Origin: Pseudomonadota bacterium | Lineage (GTDB): Bacteria > Pseudomonadota > Gammaproteobacteria > Steroidobacterales > Steroidobacteraceae | NCBI GenBank assembly: GCA_016713725.1 | Contig: JADJOO010000002.1 | Span: 186,001-250,000, forward strand | Length of the DNA stretch: 64,000 nt | Reading direction: 5' to 3' | Shown: positions 9,566 to 18,713 of the stretch, piece by piece | Position numbering within the stretch: position 1 is the first letter of the stretch | Layout of the letters: the number at the start of each line of letters is the position of its first letter | Position numbers and translations under genes: made by a program | The notes under the pieces: model-generated | Seen by the model: the letters and a program-made list of their open reading frames with translations, nothing else | Databases searched by the model: none | What the model was told of the DNA's origin: nothing

Positions 9566-9590
9566 GGGGGGGGGGGGGGGGGGGGGGGGG
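9566..9590. other. 25-base poly-G run, probable assembly artefact
   Basis: Twenty-five consecutive G occur at the junction of the esterase and symporter genes. All three forward frames are open across the run (at least 9275-9819), so the esterase has no stop codon. Real coding sequence and the intergenic start have therefore been replaced or collapsed. Confidence 0.85.
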
Positions 9591-9620
9591 CGCCGACGTG
9601 CCTCCTCAGGGAAACACTCG

Positions 9621-11073
9621 ATGCTCGACATGCAGCGCAAGCTGTCGACGCCTTTTCTTGTCCTGCTCACGCTTCCGGCCACCGCCATGGGGTTCGCCCT
9701 GTCGGTGCAGATCTCGGCGCTCAGCTGGATCCTCTCGACCAGGTACGGGCTCGACCTGCACGACATCGGGCTGGTCTGGGCCGCAGGCCCGCTGGCCGGC
9801 ATCGTGGGCCAGGTGCTGATTGGAATCCTCAGCGACGAGGTCTGGTTGTGGGGCGGACGGCGGCGGCCCTTCCTGATCATCGGTGGGACGCTGGCGGCGC
9901 TGATGCTGCTGGCCCTGCCGTCCATCGGTGTCATTACCGAGCGGCTCGGCTTCGACGGCATCCTGGGCGTGGCGATCGCCGTGGCCATCGCGCTCGACCT
10001 CTCGATCAACGTCAGTTTCAACCCGGCCCGCTCGCTGATCACGGACGTGACGCCCGAGGGGGCCGAACGCACGCGCGGCTACACCTGGATGCAGACCGTG
10101 TCGGGCAGCTTCGGCGTGCTCGCGTATGCGATCGGCGCGGCCTTTGGCAACGTCGCGCTCATCTACGTTGGCGCAGGCATCGTGCTGCTGTTTTCCCTGC
10201 TGCCGGTGTTCGTCGTAACGGAGCCGCGGGAATTGCCACGCATCGAGTCTTCCGGCGACGAACGGACAAGTGTCCGCAGCGTGCTGCGCCTGATCGAACC
10301 GCTGTGGGCGTTTCTGGTCTACGACATCGTCGCGATGAGCCTGCGGCTCGCCGGGATCACGCCGACGGGCTATGGCCTGGAAATCGCGTTCGGCACGCTG
10401 GCGGCCGTGCTGATCTGGCGTACGCTCAGGGTCCGTTCCCGGGGTGTTCGTGTCGCGGACGACTATGCGGACTACCGCAAGGTGCTGGCTGCGAACTCGC
10501 TGAGCTGGATCGGCATGCAGACCATGTTCGTCTACATGATCGCGTTCGCGCAGCAGCGCTTCCCCACGCTCGGCGCGGACGACGTCGGCAAGGCGCTGTC
10601 GATGAGCTTCCCTCTCGCTGAACGCTGTTGCGGCGCTGCTGCCGGCACTGGTGCTGCTGCCGCTCGCACGGAGGTTTGGTGAGGTGCGCGTGCAAGCGAT
10701 GAGCCTGACGACGATGGCCGTCGCATTCGCCGGCATCTATCTCTTCGCGCGGAGTCCGCTCGTGCTGTATGCGCTCATGGCGTTGCTTGGCATCGGCTGG
10801 GCCGCGATCGTGAGCTTGCCGTTCTCCATCATGTCGCAGCGCGTCGACCCCGCGCGGATCGGCCTGTACATGGGCGTCTTCAACCTTTCGATCGTGTTGC
10901 CGCAGCTCGTCGTGAGCCTGGGTGTGGGCCGGTTCATCAACGACGCCACTGACAAAGGCCTGATCTTCCTGATCGGCGCCGCCAGCATGGCGTTCTCAGC
11001 GATCGCATGGCGCAGTGTGGCCAACAAAGACCGGGCGATCGCCGGCTCTACCGTCGAGGTGCGGTCACACTAG
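9621..11073 (+). CDS. SLC45/GPH-like MFS sugar symporter, one frameshift
   Basis: This 12-helix inner-membrane transporter resembles the SLC45/GPH sucrose-maltose symporters. It starts at ATG 9621 with AGGGAA upstream. The GILSDEVWLWGGRRRPF loop after helix 2 matches the equivalent loop of the paralogue at 1-750. The frame breaks at about 10611: dropping one C from TTCCCTC gives SFLSLNAVAALLPALVLLPLA and joins smoothly to the downstream frame, which ends at 11073. It is the third gene of the rightward starch operon and probably imports maltose or another disaccharide released by the amylase. The substrate is inferred from context. About 483 residues are expected after correction. Confidence 0.88.
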
Positions 11074-11223
11074 GTTCTCTGCCGGCCGGACACCCATCGG
11101 CGCGGCGCGGTGCCTGCCGCGAAACCTGCGGACTGCATCACACATTGACGCACCCGTGCGCCCAAGGGTTGTCTCGGTCGACAGCACGCGTTTAAGTAAG
11201 GCCATCGCAGAGGTAAGGATCGC

Positions 11224-12189
11224 GTGGCCTTCATCATCGTTGCTGCCGGACCCATGACGGCCTGCCGGATGCGGACGATACCCGCCGGACGGGCGCTGTC
11301 CGGCATGCTCGTGGTGGCGCTCGTGCTGATGGCTGGCAGTGTCGCTCTCGGCTACCGAATGGCGCACGGCACGAACCGCGAACGCGGTACGGCCGGAAAG
11401 CCCGCCGCAGGCAGCTCTTTTGACTTGAAGCGCACCGAAGGCCGAGTGGTCATCGATCGTATCGGCGACCTGTCAGGCAGGCTGATCCGCCTCGAAATCG
11501 AGGCAGCGGCGTTGGCCCGGCGCCTCGGCGTCGCGCCGTCGCCGGTGAAGGTCGAACCCGTCAGTGCGGAGCCGGCAGTCGATGACCGGCCTCGCGGCGG
11601 TCCCCTGCTGCCACTTGGCAACACGGTGCCGATGACTGGCGCGGCGACGCAACCCACCGCGGGCGAGCCGGGCAGCAGCCTTGGGTACCTCGAAACGGAG
11701 ATCGAACTGTTGGAGTATTCGCTCGATCGCATCGCCGGCCTCCTCGACGACCGCGACCTGGTGTCCATGACGTACCCGAATCGCGTTCCCGTACAGGGCC
11801 GCATGCCAAAGATCAGCTCGGGATTCGGTGTTCGCCATGACCCGTTCACGGGTCGGCTTGCGCGACACATGGGCCTGGACATACCCGCTGCCCGCGGCAC
11901 TGCGATTCTCGCGAGCGGCGGCGGCCGCGTGGTGTCGGCCGGTTTCCGCGGCCCGTATGGCAAAGCCATCGTCATCGATCACGGTCACGGCACGCAGACG
12001 TTGTACGGTCACTGTTCGGAACTGTATGTACGCGCCGGGGAACTCGTGATGCCGCGGCAGAAGATTGCGGCAGTGGGTTCCACCGGCCGATCGACCGGAC
12101 CCCACCTGCATTTCGAGGTCATACGCAACGGCAAGCGTGTCGAACCCGGCCAGGTGCTGGCGGACGTCCTCGCCCGGAAACCGAATTGA
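11224..12189 (+). CDS. M23 (LytM) peptidoglycan endopeptidase
   Basis: This 321-residue protein starts at GTG 11224, with AAGGA six bases upstream. An N-terminal membrane anchor lies at about residues 24-45. A helical region follows, then a lysostaphin-like M23 domain from about residue 190. Zinc ligands are visible as HMGLD (H215, D219) and HLH (H294, H296), with YGHC between them, so the enzyme should be active. It would cleave peptide cross-links in the periplasm. The gene overlaps a small coiled-coil gene (TTGA) and is followed by a bactofilin; this pairing is known for cell-shape control (for example CcmA with Csd proteins in Helicobacter). A role in local wall remodelling is inferred from that. 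Confidence 0.9.
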   Translation: MAFIIVAAGPMTACRMRTIPAGRALSGMLVVALVLMAGSVALGYRMAHGTNRERGTAGKPAAGSSFDLKRTEGRVVIDRIGDLSGRLIRLEIEAAALARRLGVAPSPVKVEPVSAEPAVDDRPRGGPLLPLGNTVPMTGAATQPTAGEPGSSLGYLETEIELLEYSLDRIAGLLDDRDLVSMTYPNRVPVQGRMPKISSGFGVRHDPFTGRLARHMGLDIPAARGTAILASGGGRVVSAGFRGPYGKAIVIDHGHGTQTLYGHCSELYVRAGELVMPRQKIAAVGSTGRSTGPHLHFEVIRNGKRVEPGQVLADVLARKPN

Positions 12190-12557
12190 AGCCCGTCACC
12201 GCCCGCACGCCCACGCTCAAGCTCGCCGCCGCTCGCCTGGAGTTCAGCCGCGATCGTCGCTTCACGAACGCGCTGCACGTGGCGGCCGTGACGTCGCTCG
12301 TGATCCTTTTCATCATGATCGGCTGGCGGCTCCTTGCGGACAGCCGCTCATCCGCACCCGTGCTGGCAGGACTCAGGCAGCAGAACGCGGCACTGCGAAC
12401 GGAACTCTCACGTGCCCTGGTCGAACTGGAGATGGAGCGATCGACGCGAGCCGCGCTCGCCCGCCAGGTCGCGGAACTGAACGAAGAATCGCGCGAGCTG
12501 AAGAGCCGCCTCGATTTCTTCAACGCGCAAAGCGGCCGTCCGGCCAGGACGCGCTGA
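12186..12557 (+). CDS. Small coiled-coil inner-membrane protein of the bactofilin cassette
   Basis: This 123-residue protein starts at TTG 12186, which overlaps the TGA of the M23 gene (TTGA), so coupled translation is likely. One transmembrane segment lies at about residues 32-50 (VTSLVILFIMIGW). A heptad-like coiled coil rich in Leu, Glu and Arg follows to about residue 113. There is no enzymatic motif. It resembles the small membrane proteins (DUF6776 type) found next to bactofilin genes in Xanthomonads. It could link the membrane peptidase to the bactofilin filament, but this rests on gene order only. Confidence 0.75.
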   Translation: MKPVTARTPTLKLAAARLEFSRDRRFTNALHVAAVTSLVILFIMIGWRLLADSRSSAPVLAGLRQQNAALRTELSRALVELEMERSTRAALARQVAELNEESRELKSRLDFFNAQSGRPARTR

Positions 12558-12601
12558 CATGCCAGGCCCGGCAACGCTGCCGATCACTCGAGGACCGTTC
12601 C

Positions 12602-13036
12602 ATGTTTCGCAGAAAGACTGACCAGCCTTCCATCGACGTCTCGCGGTTGTCGAGCCTGATCTCCGCCGGTGTCGAGATTGCAGGTGACGTCGTCGTCACG
12701 GACGGAGTGCGTATCGACGGCCAGGTCGTCGGCAACGTACTGTCAAAGCCAGACACGCGCGGGCTGCTCGTGCTGAGCGAGCTCGGTCGCATCGAAGGCA
12801 ACGTCAGCGTGCATGACGCCGTCATCAACGGCACGATCTGCGGCGACCTCGAGGTGGAAAACTTCATCGAGTTGCAGGCGAACGCCCGCATCACCGGTGC
12901 CATCAAGTACCGTACCTTGAAGATGACCTGCGGAGCCCGAGTGGAAGGCAGCATGGAGTGCATCGTCGATCGCGCCGAGGCCCCGACGGCCACGCCCAGT
13001 AACGTGGTCAGCCTGTCCAAGGTTGCGGAGTCTTAG
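12602..13036 (+). CDS. bacA: Bactofilin
   Basis: This 144-residue protein has the right-handed beta-helix repeat pattern of bactofilins. Short tails flank a core (about residues 12-115) with hydrophobic-Gly-x-Val/Ile repeats such as GDVVVTDGVRIDGQVVGNV and NGTICGDLEVENF. ATG 12602 has GAGGA eight bases upstream. Bactofilins polymerise without nucleotides into membrane-bound filaments that position wall enzymes. It is the third gene of the peptidase/coiled-coil/bactofilin cassette. The symbol follows the general family usage. Confidence 0.9.
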   Translation: MFRRKTDQPSIDVSRLSSLISAGVEIAGDVVVTDGVRIDGQVVGNVLSKPDTRGLLVLSELGRIEGNVSVHDAVINGTICGDLEVENFIELQANARITGAIKYRTLKMTCGARVEGSMECIVDRAEAPTATPSNVVSLSKVAES

Positions 13037-13331
13037 CTGCGAGCGTCCCAGAGCGGCTCATTCAGGGCGACGATCGTTCCAGGTCGGACGGTCGGTGAGG
13101 GCGTTCGTTCCGGGTCTTCCCCGGGCGAGCGGAAAGGCAGACACGCTCGCCCGGGGAAGACCCGGAACGAACGCCTGATCGACCGCGCCTGTGCGAATTC
13201 TCGTCAAAGCCCGCGAATTTGCACGGCGCATGCAACGCCGACGCGTTCACATCGCATGACCGTCTGCCGATGATTCGCAACCGGCAGTGACCATCTCTCA
13301 ATCACCAGACCGAATGGGTGACCGAGCAAAC
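13037..13331. other. Intergenic space between bactofilin and TonB receptor
   Basis: This stretch lies between the 3' ends of two convergent genes. It contains the hairpin element at 13100-13175 and, further right, the receptor terminator. I see no coding sequence or RNA gene in the rest. Confidence 0.6.
13100..13175. repeat. Hairpin element A with conserved GGAAAGGCAGACACG loop
   Basis: Two 32-base arms (13100-13131 and 13144-13175) are perfect reverse complements and enclose a 12-base loop, GAAAGGCAGACA. The same loop core recurs in two further hairpins at 30233-30330 and 30378-30447, whose arms differ in sequence but still pair internally. The location between convergent 3' ends is typical of REP-like palindromes. 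Confidence 0.8.
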
Positions 13332-13365
13332 AAAAAAGCCCCCGCTGGCGAACCGGCGAGGGCTT
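13332..13365 (-). terminator. Rho-independent terminator of the TonB receptor gene
   Basis: On the minus strand, an AAGCCCTCGCCGG stem arm, a TTCG tetraloop and a CCAGCGGGGGCTT arm are followed by six T. It lies 55 bases downstream of the receptor stop codon. Confidence 0.85.
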
Positions 13366-13419
13366 GAGTCTGCGAACGCCGTGCCAGCGTAAAGCCGGCA
13401 CGGCTCTGCAGTAGACCGG

Positions 13420-16305
13420 TCAGAACCTGTAGTTCAGGCCCAGCAGGTACTGCGTGCCGTATTCCTGGTAGTCCAGGAGGCGCTGCTTGTTTTCCGAGTA
13501 GGCGATGTACGGCTCGTTCGTGAGGTTGTTGACCTGGAACAGGACCTGCAATCCCTCGAACATGTTGCCGCTGAACGCATAGCTCAACTGCGCGTCCGTG
13601 ATCATGTCGGCATCCACGTAACGCAGTGCCCGCTCGTTGGCGAAGTTGGCCACTTCGCCGATGTACTCCGAACGGTATCGCGTCGCGATGCGGGCGCCGA
13701 AGCCATACTTCTCGTAGTACAGCGTGGCATTCCACACGTCCTGCGACAGACCCGGCAACGTGATGTTCTGGGTCGCAACCGAGCTGATCGAACCCTGGAT
13801 CTCGATGTCGCTGTCCGTGTACGAGTAGCTCACGATCGCGCCGAAGCCGTCGAGCGCGTCTGAGAACACGTCGAACGGCAGCGACGCCGCGAACTCCATG
13901 CCCCACAGGTAGCCACCCTCGCCGTTGACCGGCTGGGTGAAGCGGCCGGTGCACTGCTTCGTGACGCCCGGCGGGAACGCCGCGTCAGGCGTTGTCGCAC
14001 ACAGGGCCGTGAAATCATGACCGTCCGTCGTCTGGTTGTAGATGTAGGTATCCAGGTCCTTGTAGAACGCGGCGGCCGACACGTAGCCCTTGTTCTCGTA
14101 GAAATACTTCTCGTACGAGACGTCGAGGGCCCAGGCCTTCCACGGATCCAGCTGTGCGTTGCCGCCGCTGCCGCCCGGCTCGCCCGTGGCGAAGTTGAAG
14201 CCGCTCTCTTCCGTCGCCTTCAGCTGGTCCATGCGGGCACGGGCCAGTTGCTGCGAAATACCGACGCGCACGGCCTGCGAATCCGGCAGGAGGAAGGCCA
14301 GGTTGATCTGCGGCAGGATGTCCGTGTAGTCCTTGCCGTCGGTCACACCGAACACGGCGTTGCCCGCGCCCGTGTCGACGCGGAACGAGTCGGAGCTCTG
14401 GTCCGTGTAGATCACCTGCACACCGGCGTTGCCACGCATCGTGACCGTGTCGGAGATCTCGTGATTCAGGTCGCCGCGCACGTACGTGGTGATGACCTCT
14501 TCTTCGACGGTCCAGAACTTGCCAGCAAGGTAGGCGAACCCTGGCGTGGTCGGGGTGCCCCAGACGACCGGGTTGAAGTACTCACGCAGCACGCCGTTCA
14601 CGTTGAGCGCCAGCGCCTGGCCCGCATCCGCGTAGTTCAGGTTGGTGTTGCGCAGCAGGAACTGCTGGTCGATCTGGAGATACCCGCCGCCGATCGTGCC
14701 CAGGCCCGATTCCGGCGATTGCTTTTCCTTCGAGCGGTCGCTGTAGTTGGCGCCGAACGAGAAGCTGTCGAACCACCACCAATCGGCTGTGCGTGTCGCA
14801 TCCAGCCGGAACGACGTCAGCTCGTCTTCCGTGTGCGGCTTCTTCGTGTAGCCCGCGCCGTAGATCGTCGGGCCGATCTGGACCTGCGTCGGGTCGGTGT
14901 AGTCACGCAGGAACGACAACGACGGCATGTTGCTGTTGTTGCGCAGCTGGAACGTGCCCGTGTCGTACTGGTTGCGCGGCGCGGTGCCGTTCGCAGGCAG
15001 CGTCACGTACTGCGCGTTGATCTCCGGCTGCAGCTGGTCGCGCGTGGCCTTCGAATAGCTGATGTCTGCCACCATCGACCACTCGTCGCTCAGCTGGAAC
15101 TCGTTGCGCCAGCCCGTCGCGAAGATCTCGTCTTCCGTGGTGAACAGGAAGTTGCGTACGAGCGGCATCACGTTGTTCAGCGTGCCGGCGACGATCGTGT
15201 CGGCCGCGACGGTGGTGTTGGAGTAACCGAACACCGTGCCAGCCGGGAACGTGCCGTCGCAACACGGCGCCGGGTAGCCGCCGAGATTGACCTCGAGGCT
15301 GCGCGCATTGTTGGTCTGGTCCATCGTCGAGTAGTACAGGTCGATCACGCCCGTGTACATGTCGTTCGGCGCGAACTGCAGCGACGCCATCAGGCCGTCA
15401 CGTTCCGTGGAACCCATGTCCGCGCGGACCTTCATGCCGTTCGTCACGTAGTTGCCGGCCGCGATGCCAGGATTGTTGATGCAATCGTCCGGGGAGCCGC
15501 CGCCGCAGCTCGCGGCGCCGCCGCTGCTGCCCGCCGCATTCCACGGCTCGTACGTGCCGAAGCCGCGCGTCGCCAGCGGACTGTCGAGGTGGGCGTAGCC
15601 GAAGGCAAGGCCGAGCTTGCCGTCCATGAACTGGTCGATGTACGAGAAGCTCGCGCGATACCCGGTGTCGTCCGAGTCGGCGCCGAGGTCGTCGTTCGAA
15701 TTCATCTCGCCACGGATGTTCAGCGCGATGGTCTGCTTGCCGTAGTCGAGCGGGCGCACGGTGCGCAGGTCGATGGTGCCGGCGAGGCCCTGGCCGACGA
15801 GCTGCGAGTCCGGCGTCTTGAAGACAACGACCTGGCTGATCAGTTCGGAGGGGTACTGGTCGAATTCCACATTGCGGTTGTCGCCGGTGCTGACCTGCTC
15901 GCGGCCGTTCAGCAGCGCGGTGGTGAAACCCGGGTCGGTGCCGCGGAGGCTGATCGCCGAGGCGCGGCCTTCGGCGCGCTGCGAGGTGAGGCCCGGCAGG
16001 CGCGAGATCGATTCAGCGATGCTGGTGTCGGGCAGCTTGCCGATGTCTTCGGCCGAAATCGCCTCGACGATGCTCATCGATTCCTGCTTGACGGCGATCG
16101 CGCTTTCGATGCCGGCACGGATGCCGGTGACGACGATCTCTTCGAGCTCGCCTTCGGCCGCCGGTGCCGCCTGTGCCTGCGCCATGCCTGGCATGCCGAG
16201 CGCGATGGCGATCGCGAGCGACAGCGCGGTGCCGCGCGACGGATAAAGAATCGAACTGAAATGATCAGCGGCGCGCTTGTCGCCGGACTGCAAATGCTTG
16301 GCCAC
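13420..16305 (-). CDS. TonB-dependent outer-membrane receptor, MalA-like
   Basis: This 961-residue receptor starts at GTG 16305 behind a GGGGGC Shine-Dalgarno. A signal region ends near AQAQA (about residue 46). A TonB box-like EEIVVTGIRAG follows at about 55-65, then the plug (SISRLPGLTSQR, SLRGTDPGFTTALLNGR) and a 22-strand barrel that ends in the usual aromatic residue (GLNYRF). The plug sequence fits the Caulobacter/Xanthomonas family that includes the maltodextrin receptor MalA. It would import malto-oligosaccharides across the outer membrane using TonB. The neighbouring malQ-glg operon and the GH13/GH97 loci support a maltodextrin substrate; the ligand itself is inferred. Confidence 0.92.
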   Translation of the reverse strand: MAKHLQSGDKRAADHFSSILYPSRGTALSLAIAIALGMPGMAQAQAAPAAEGELEEIVVTGIRAGIESAIAVKQESMSIVEAISAEDIGKLPDTSIAESISRLPGLTSQRAEGRASAISLRGTDPGFTTALLNGREQVSTGDNRNVEFDQYPSELISQVVVFKTPDSQLVGQGLAGTIDLRTVRPLDYGKQTIALNIRGEMNSNDDLGADSDDTGYRASFSYIDQFMDGKLGLAFGYAHLDSPLATRGFGTYEPWNAAGSSGGAASCGGGSPDDCINNPGIAAGNYVTNGMKVRADMGSTERDGLMASLQFAPNDMYTGVIDLYYSTMDQTNNARSLEVNLGGYPAPCCDGTFPAGTVFGYSNTTVAADTIVAGTLNNVMPLVRNFLFTTEDEIFATGWRNEFQLSDEWSMVADISYSKATRDQLQPEINAQYVTLPANGTAPRNQYDTGTFQLRNNSNMPSLSFLRDYTDPTQVQIGPTIYGAGYTKKPHTEDELTSFRLDATRTADWWWFDSFSFGANYSDRSKEKQSPESGLGTIGGGYLQIDQQFLLRNTNLNYADAGQALALNVNGVLREYFNPVVWGTPTTPGFAYLAGKFWTVEEEVITTYVRGDLNHEISDTVTMRGNAGVQVIYTDQSSDSFRVDTGAGNAVFGVTDGKDYTDILPQINLAFLLPDSQAVRVGISQQLARARMDQLKATEESGFNFATGEPGGSGGNAQLDPWKAWALDVSYEKYFYENKGYVSAAAFYKDLDTYIYNQTTDGHDFTALCATTPDAAFPPGVTKQCTGRFTQPVNGEGGYLWGMEFAASLPFDVFSDALDGFGAIVSYSYTDSDIEIQGSISSVATQNITLPGLSQDVWNATLYYEKYGFGARIATRYRSEYIGEVANFANERALRYVDADMITDAQLSYAFSGNMFEGLQVLFQVNNLTNEPYIAYSENKQRLLDYQEYGTQYLLGLNYRF

Positions 16306-16377
16306 GGATAGCCCCCAGGTTAGAAAAAGGTGTAGTGCTCACCCAACACCGGATCGTAGTCGCCTATCAAAACCACA

Positions 16378-16391
16378 TGCAATGGCGTGCA
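16378..16391. promoter_or_regulatory. Weak second TGCA-N6-TGCA operator candidate
   Basis: TGCAATGGCGTGCA has the same TGCA-N6-TGCA layout as the palindrome at 6702-6715 but a poorer centre. It lies 73 bases upstream of the TonB receptor start, where a shared maltodextrin repressor would be expected to bind. The evidence is spacing and position only. Confidence 0.3.
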
Positions 16392-16396
16392 ACCGT

Positions 16397-16414
16397 ATTC
16401 ATTGAATAATGAAT
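16397..16414. repeat. AT-rich inverted repeat upstream of the TonB receptor
   Basis: ATTCATTGAATAATGAAT has perfect seven-base arms and a four-base centre. It stands out in GC-rich DNA and sits about 92 bases upstream of the receptor start, so it may be part of the promoter or a binding site. Confidence 0.4.
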
Positions 16415-16449
16415 CAGCGTTGCCTGGAGGCAACACGCGGAACTAGGGA

Positions 16450-18644
16450 TTAACCCTGACGGGAGACGGCGCGGGCGTGGGCAACGTCCCGCAACAGCGC
16501 CCGAACGGACTCACGGCCGAAGATCTCGTCGGTCCGGCAGGTCATCTTGCGCTGCCAGTTGGCGTGCTCTTCGTTGGTCCCGGGCACGTTGACCGGGTCC
16601 GCCATGCCAATGAGATCTTCTGCCTGGAGGACCACGAGGGCGGACGCGGTTCGCGCGAGGTAGACCTGGATCGCGTGCGCGAGGCAGCGGTGTACGCGTC
16701 CGATGCCGCCGAGGCAGCGGCAGGCTTCAGCCCGACAGCCTCGAGGGCATGCAGCAATGCCTGCCGGTCGCGCACGCGCTCGTCAGCCACGTGCTGGCGG
16801 GTTTCCTCGTTCGGATAAAGGGACAGGCGCTGGCGCAGGTCGATGTCGCCGCCCGACCAGTAGCCGCGCAGGGTCGGCAGATCGTGCGTCGTAACCGTCG
16901 CAATCGCGCGGCGCGGATACTCGCCTGGTGCGATGAAGCTGCCGTCGGTGCGCTTTGCGAACAGCAGCACGCGGTACGAGTACACGGCACGGTCGTCCAT
17001 CGCGCGTGACATCTCGGGCGGCACGGTGCCGAGGTCTTCGCCGATAACGAGGCAGTCATGCCGCTCGCTTTCGAGCGCCAGCACCGACAAGAGGTCGTCG
17101 AGCGGATAGTGCACATAGCCGCCGGCGATCGAGCCGAGGCCGACCGGAACCCACCATTGACGAAACAGCGCCATCACGTGATCGAGCCGCAACGCGCCGA
17201 AGTGCCGCATGTTCGCAGCGATGAGGTTGCGGAACGGCTGGTACTGCTCCGCCATCAGCACGTTCGGATCCTGCGGCGGGATGCCCCAGTCCTGGCCCTT
17301 GAGCGCAAGCGCATCGGGCGGAGCGCCGACGCCGGCCCCCTTGCGATAGAGCGCCTGGTCGGACCACGTCTCGGAGCCGCTGGGGTTCACGCCCACGGCA
17401 TAGTCGCCGTAGAGGCCGATCGGCATGCCGAGCTTGCGGCCAAGCGCTTGCGCCTCGCCCAGTTGCTCGTCGGCAATCCACTGCAACCAGGCATGGAACT
17501 CGACCAGGCCCGCATGCGACCGCTCGAAGGCCTGGACACCAGGGTGCGTTGGTTCGCGCAGTTCCTCCGGCCACATCGGCCAGCCCCAGTAGCGGTGACC
17601 ATCGACGGCACGCATGTGTTCGTCGATGGCGTCGTGCAGCGCATGCCGACGCAATGATTCGCCGCGTTCAGCGCAGTAGGCCTGGAACTGCGCGACGCGT
17701 GCCGACGTTTGCGCTGACTGGTCGCGACGGAAGTGCGCGTGCAGCAGCTTCAGGACGCGCAGCTTCGCCAGCGCCACGCCGGGGTAGTCCACGCACGGCG
17801 TCGCGCGCAGGCGCGCGAGCTCGGCCTGGAATCCGTCCGCCTGCACGATCGCCTGTGCCTCGGCGCAGTGCCCGAACTCGGTGACGCGCTCGATCGCGAT
17901 GTAGAGCACGTTCAGGAAGTGCCGTGACGACGGGCTGTACGGGCTGAACTGCCACGGATTGCCGGGGAACAGCGCGTGCAGCGGATTGAGGCCGAGCAAC
18001 GCAGCGCCCTGCTCGGCGCACGCACGCACGACGGCGAGCAGGTCGGCAAAGTCGCCGATTCCCCAGTTCTGCTCCGAACGCAATGTATAGAGCTGAACCG
18101 CCACGCCCCACAGCCGCCCACCATCGTGCAGGACCCGGGGTTCATGACATGGCAGGGGCGCCGCAACGAGCGCGCAGGATTCAATCGCGCCACCTTCGAG
18201 TGCAACGTGCAACGTGTGATAGCCGTGCGGAAGGTTGTCGGGCAGCGGCAGGTCGCGGCGTGTCAGCCAGCGGCCGTCGACTTCGCGCCGCTCGTGTTCC
18301 TGCAGTGCCTCGGCGCGCACGCGACCGCTGACTTCATCGCCGCATTCGGTTGTGATCCGCCAGGCGAGTTCCCGCGAGAGCCAGTCGGCAGGAACCGCGA
18401 GTGTCACGTTGCTGCGGTGCGGACGCACGACGGCCACGGGTGGCAGCAGCGAACGCAGCCGCTGGTTCTCGTGCTCGTGCAACTCGCGCTCGATCGCCGC
18501 TGCATCGGACGTCGCGCAACCCATCGCCGCCAGGATCGCCGTCTTGGTTTCGCGACTGATCTGCAGCAGTTCGCCGCGAAAATTGTGGTAAGCGTCGCCG
18601 ATACCGCGCTGCCTGGCGAGTTGGTCGAGCAATGAGTCGAGCAT
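16450..18644 (-). CDS. malQ: 4-alpha-glucanotransferase (amylomaltase), one frameshift
   Basis: This is a GH77 amylomaltase, which transfers glucan chains between malto-oligosaccharides in the cytoplasm. It starts at ATG 18644. Motifs include LRIDH-type ALRLDHVMALFRQWW carrying the nucleophile Asp, IGEDLGTVPPE carrying the acid/base Glu, and TTHDLPTLRGYW with the third Asp. The written frame scrambles after about residue 650. Adding one base near 16696 restores a reading through HRCLAHAIQVYLA into VLQAEDLIGMADPVNVPGT, the conserved C-terminus, which stops at 16450. About 731 residues result, normal for proteobacterial MalQ. It is the last gene of glgP-glgB-glgX-malQ. The break is probably a sequencing error. 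Confidence 0.92.
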
Positions 18645-18713
18645 GCGATACCGTCCGGTTGGCGGTCGCGACGATGCCTTACGTCAAGGACCGCCGCAAG
18701 TGTGTTGATCCGA

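Noticed and set aside
9566..9590. Poly-G tract as a proven phase-variation switch
   Set aside because: No frame provides a stop for the upstream gene, which fits missing sequence better than a switch; kept only as a question.
14017..16311. 764-codon forward frame opposite the TonB receptor
   Set aside because: It lacks motifs and opposes a complete receptor with plug and barrel signatures.
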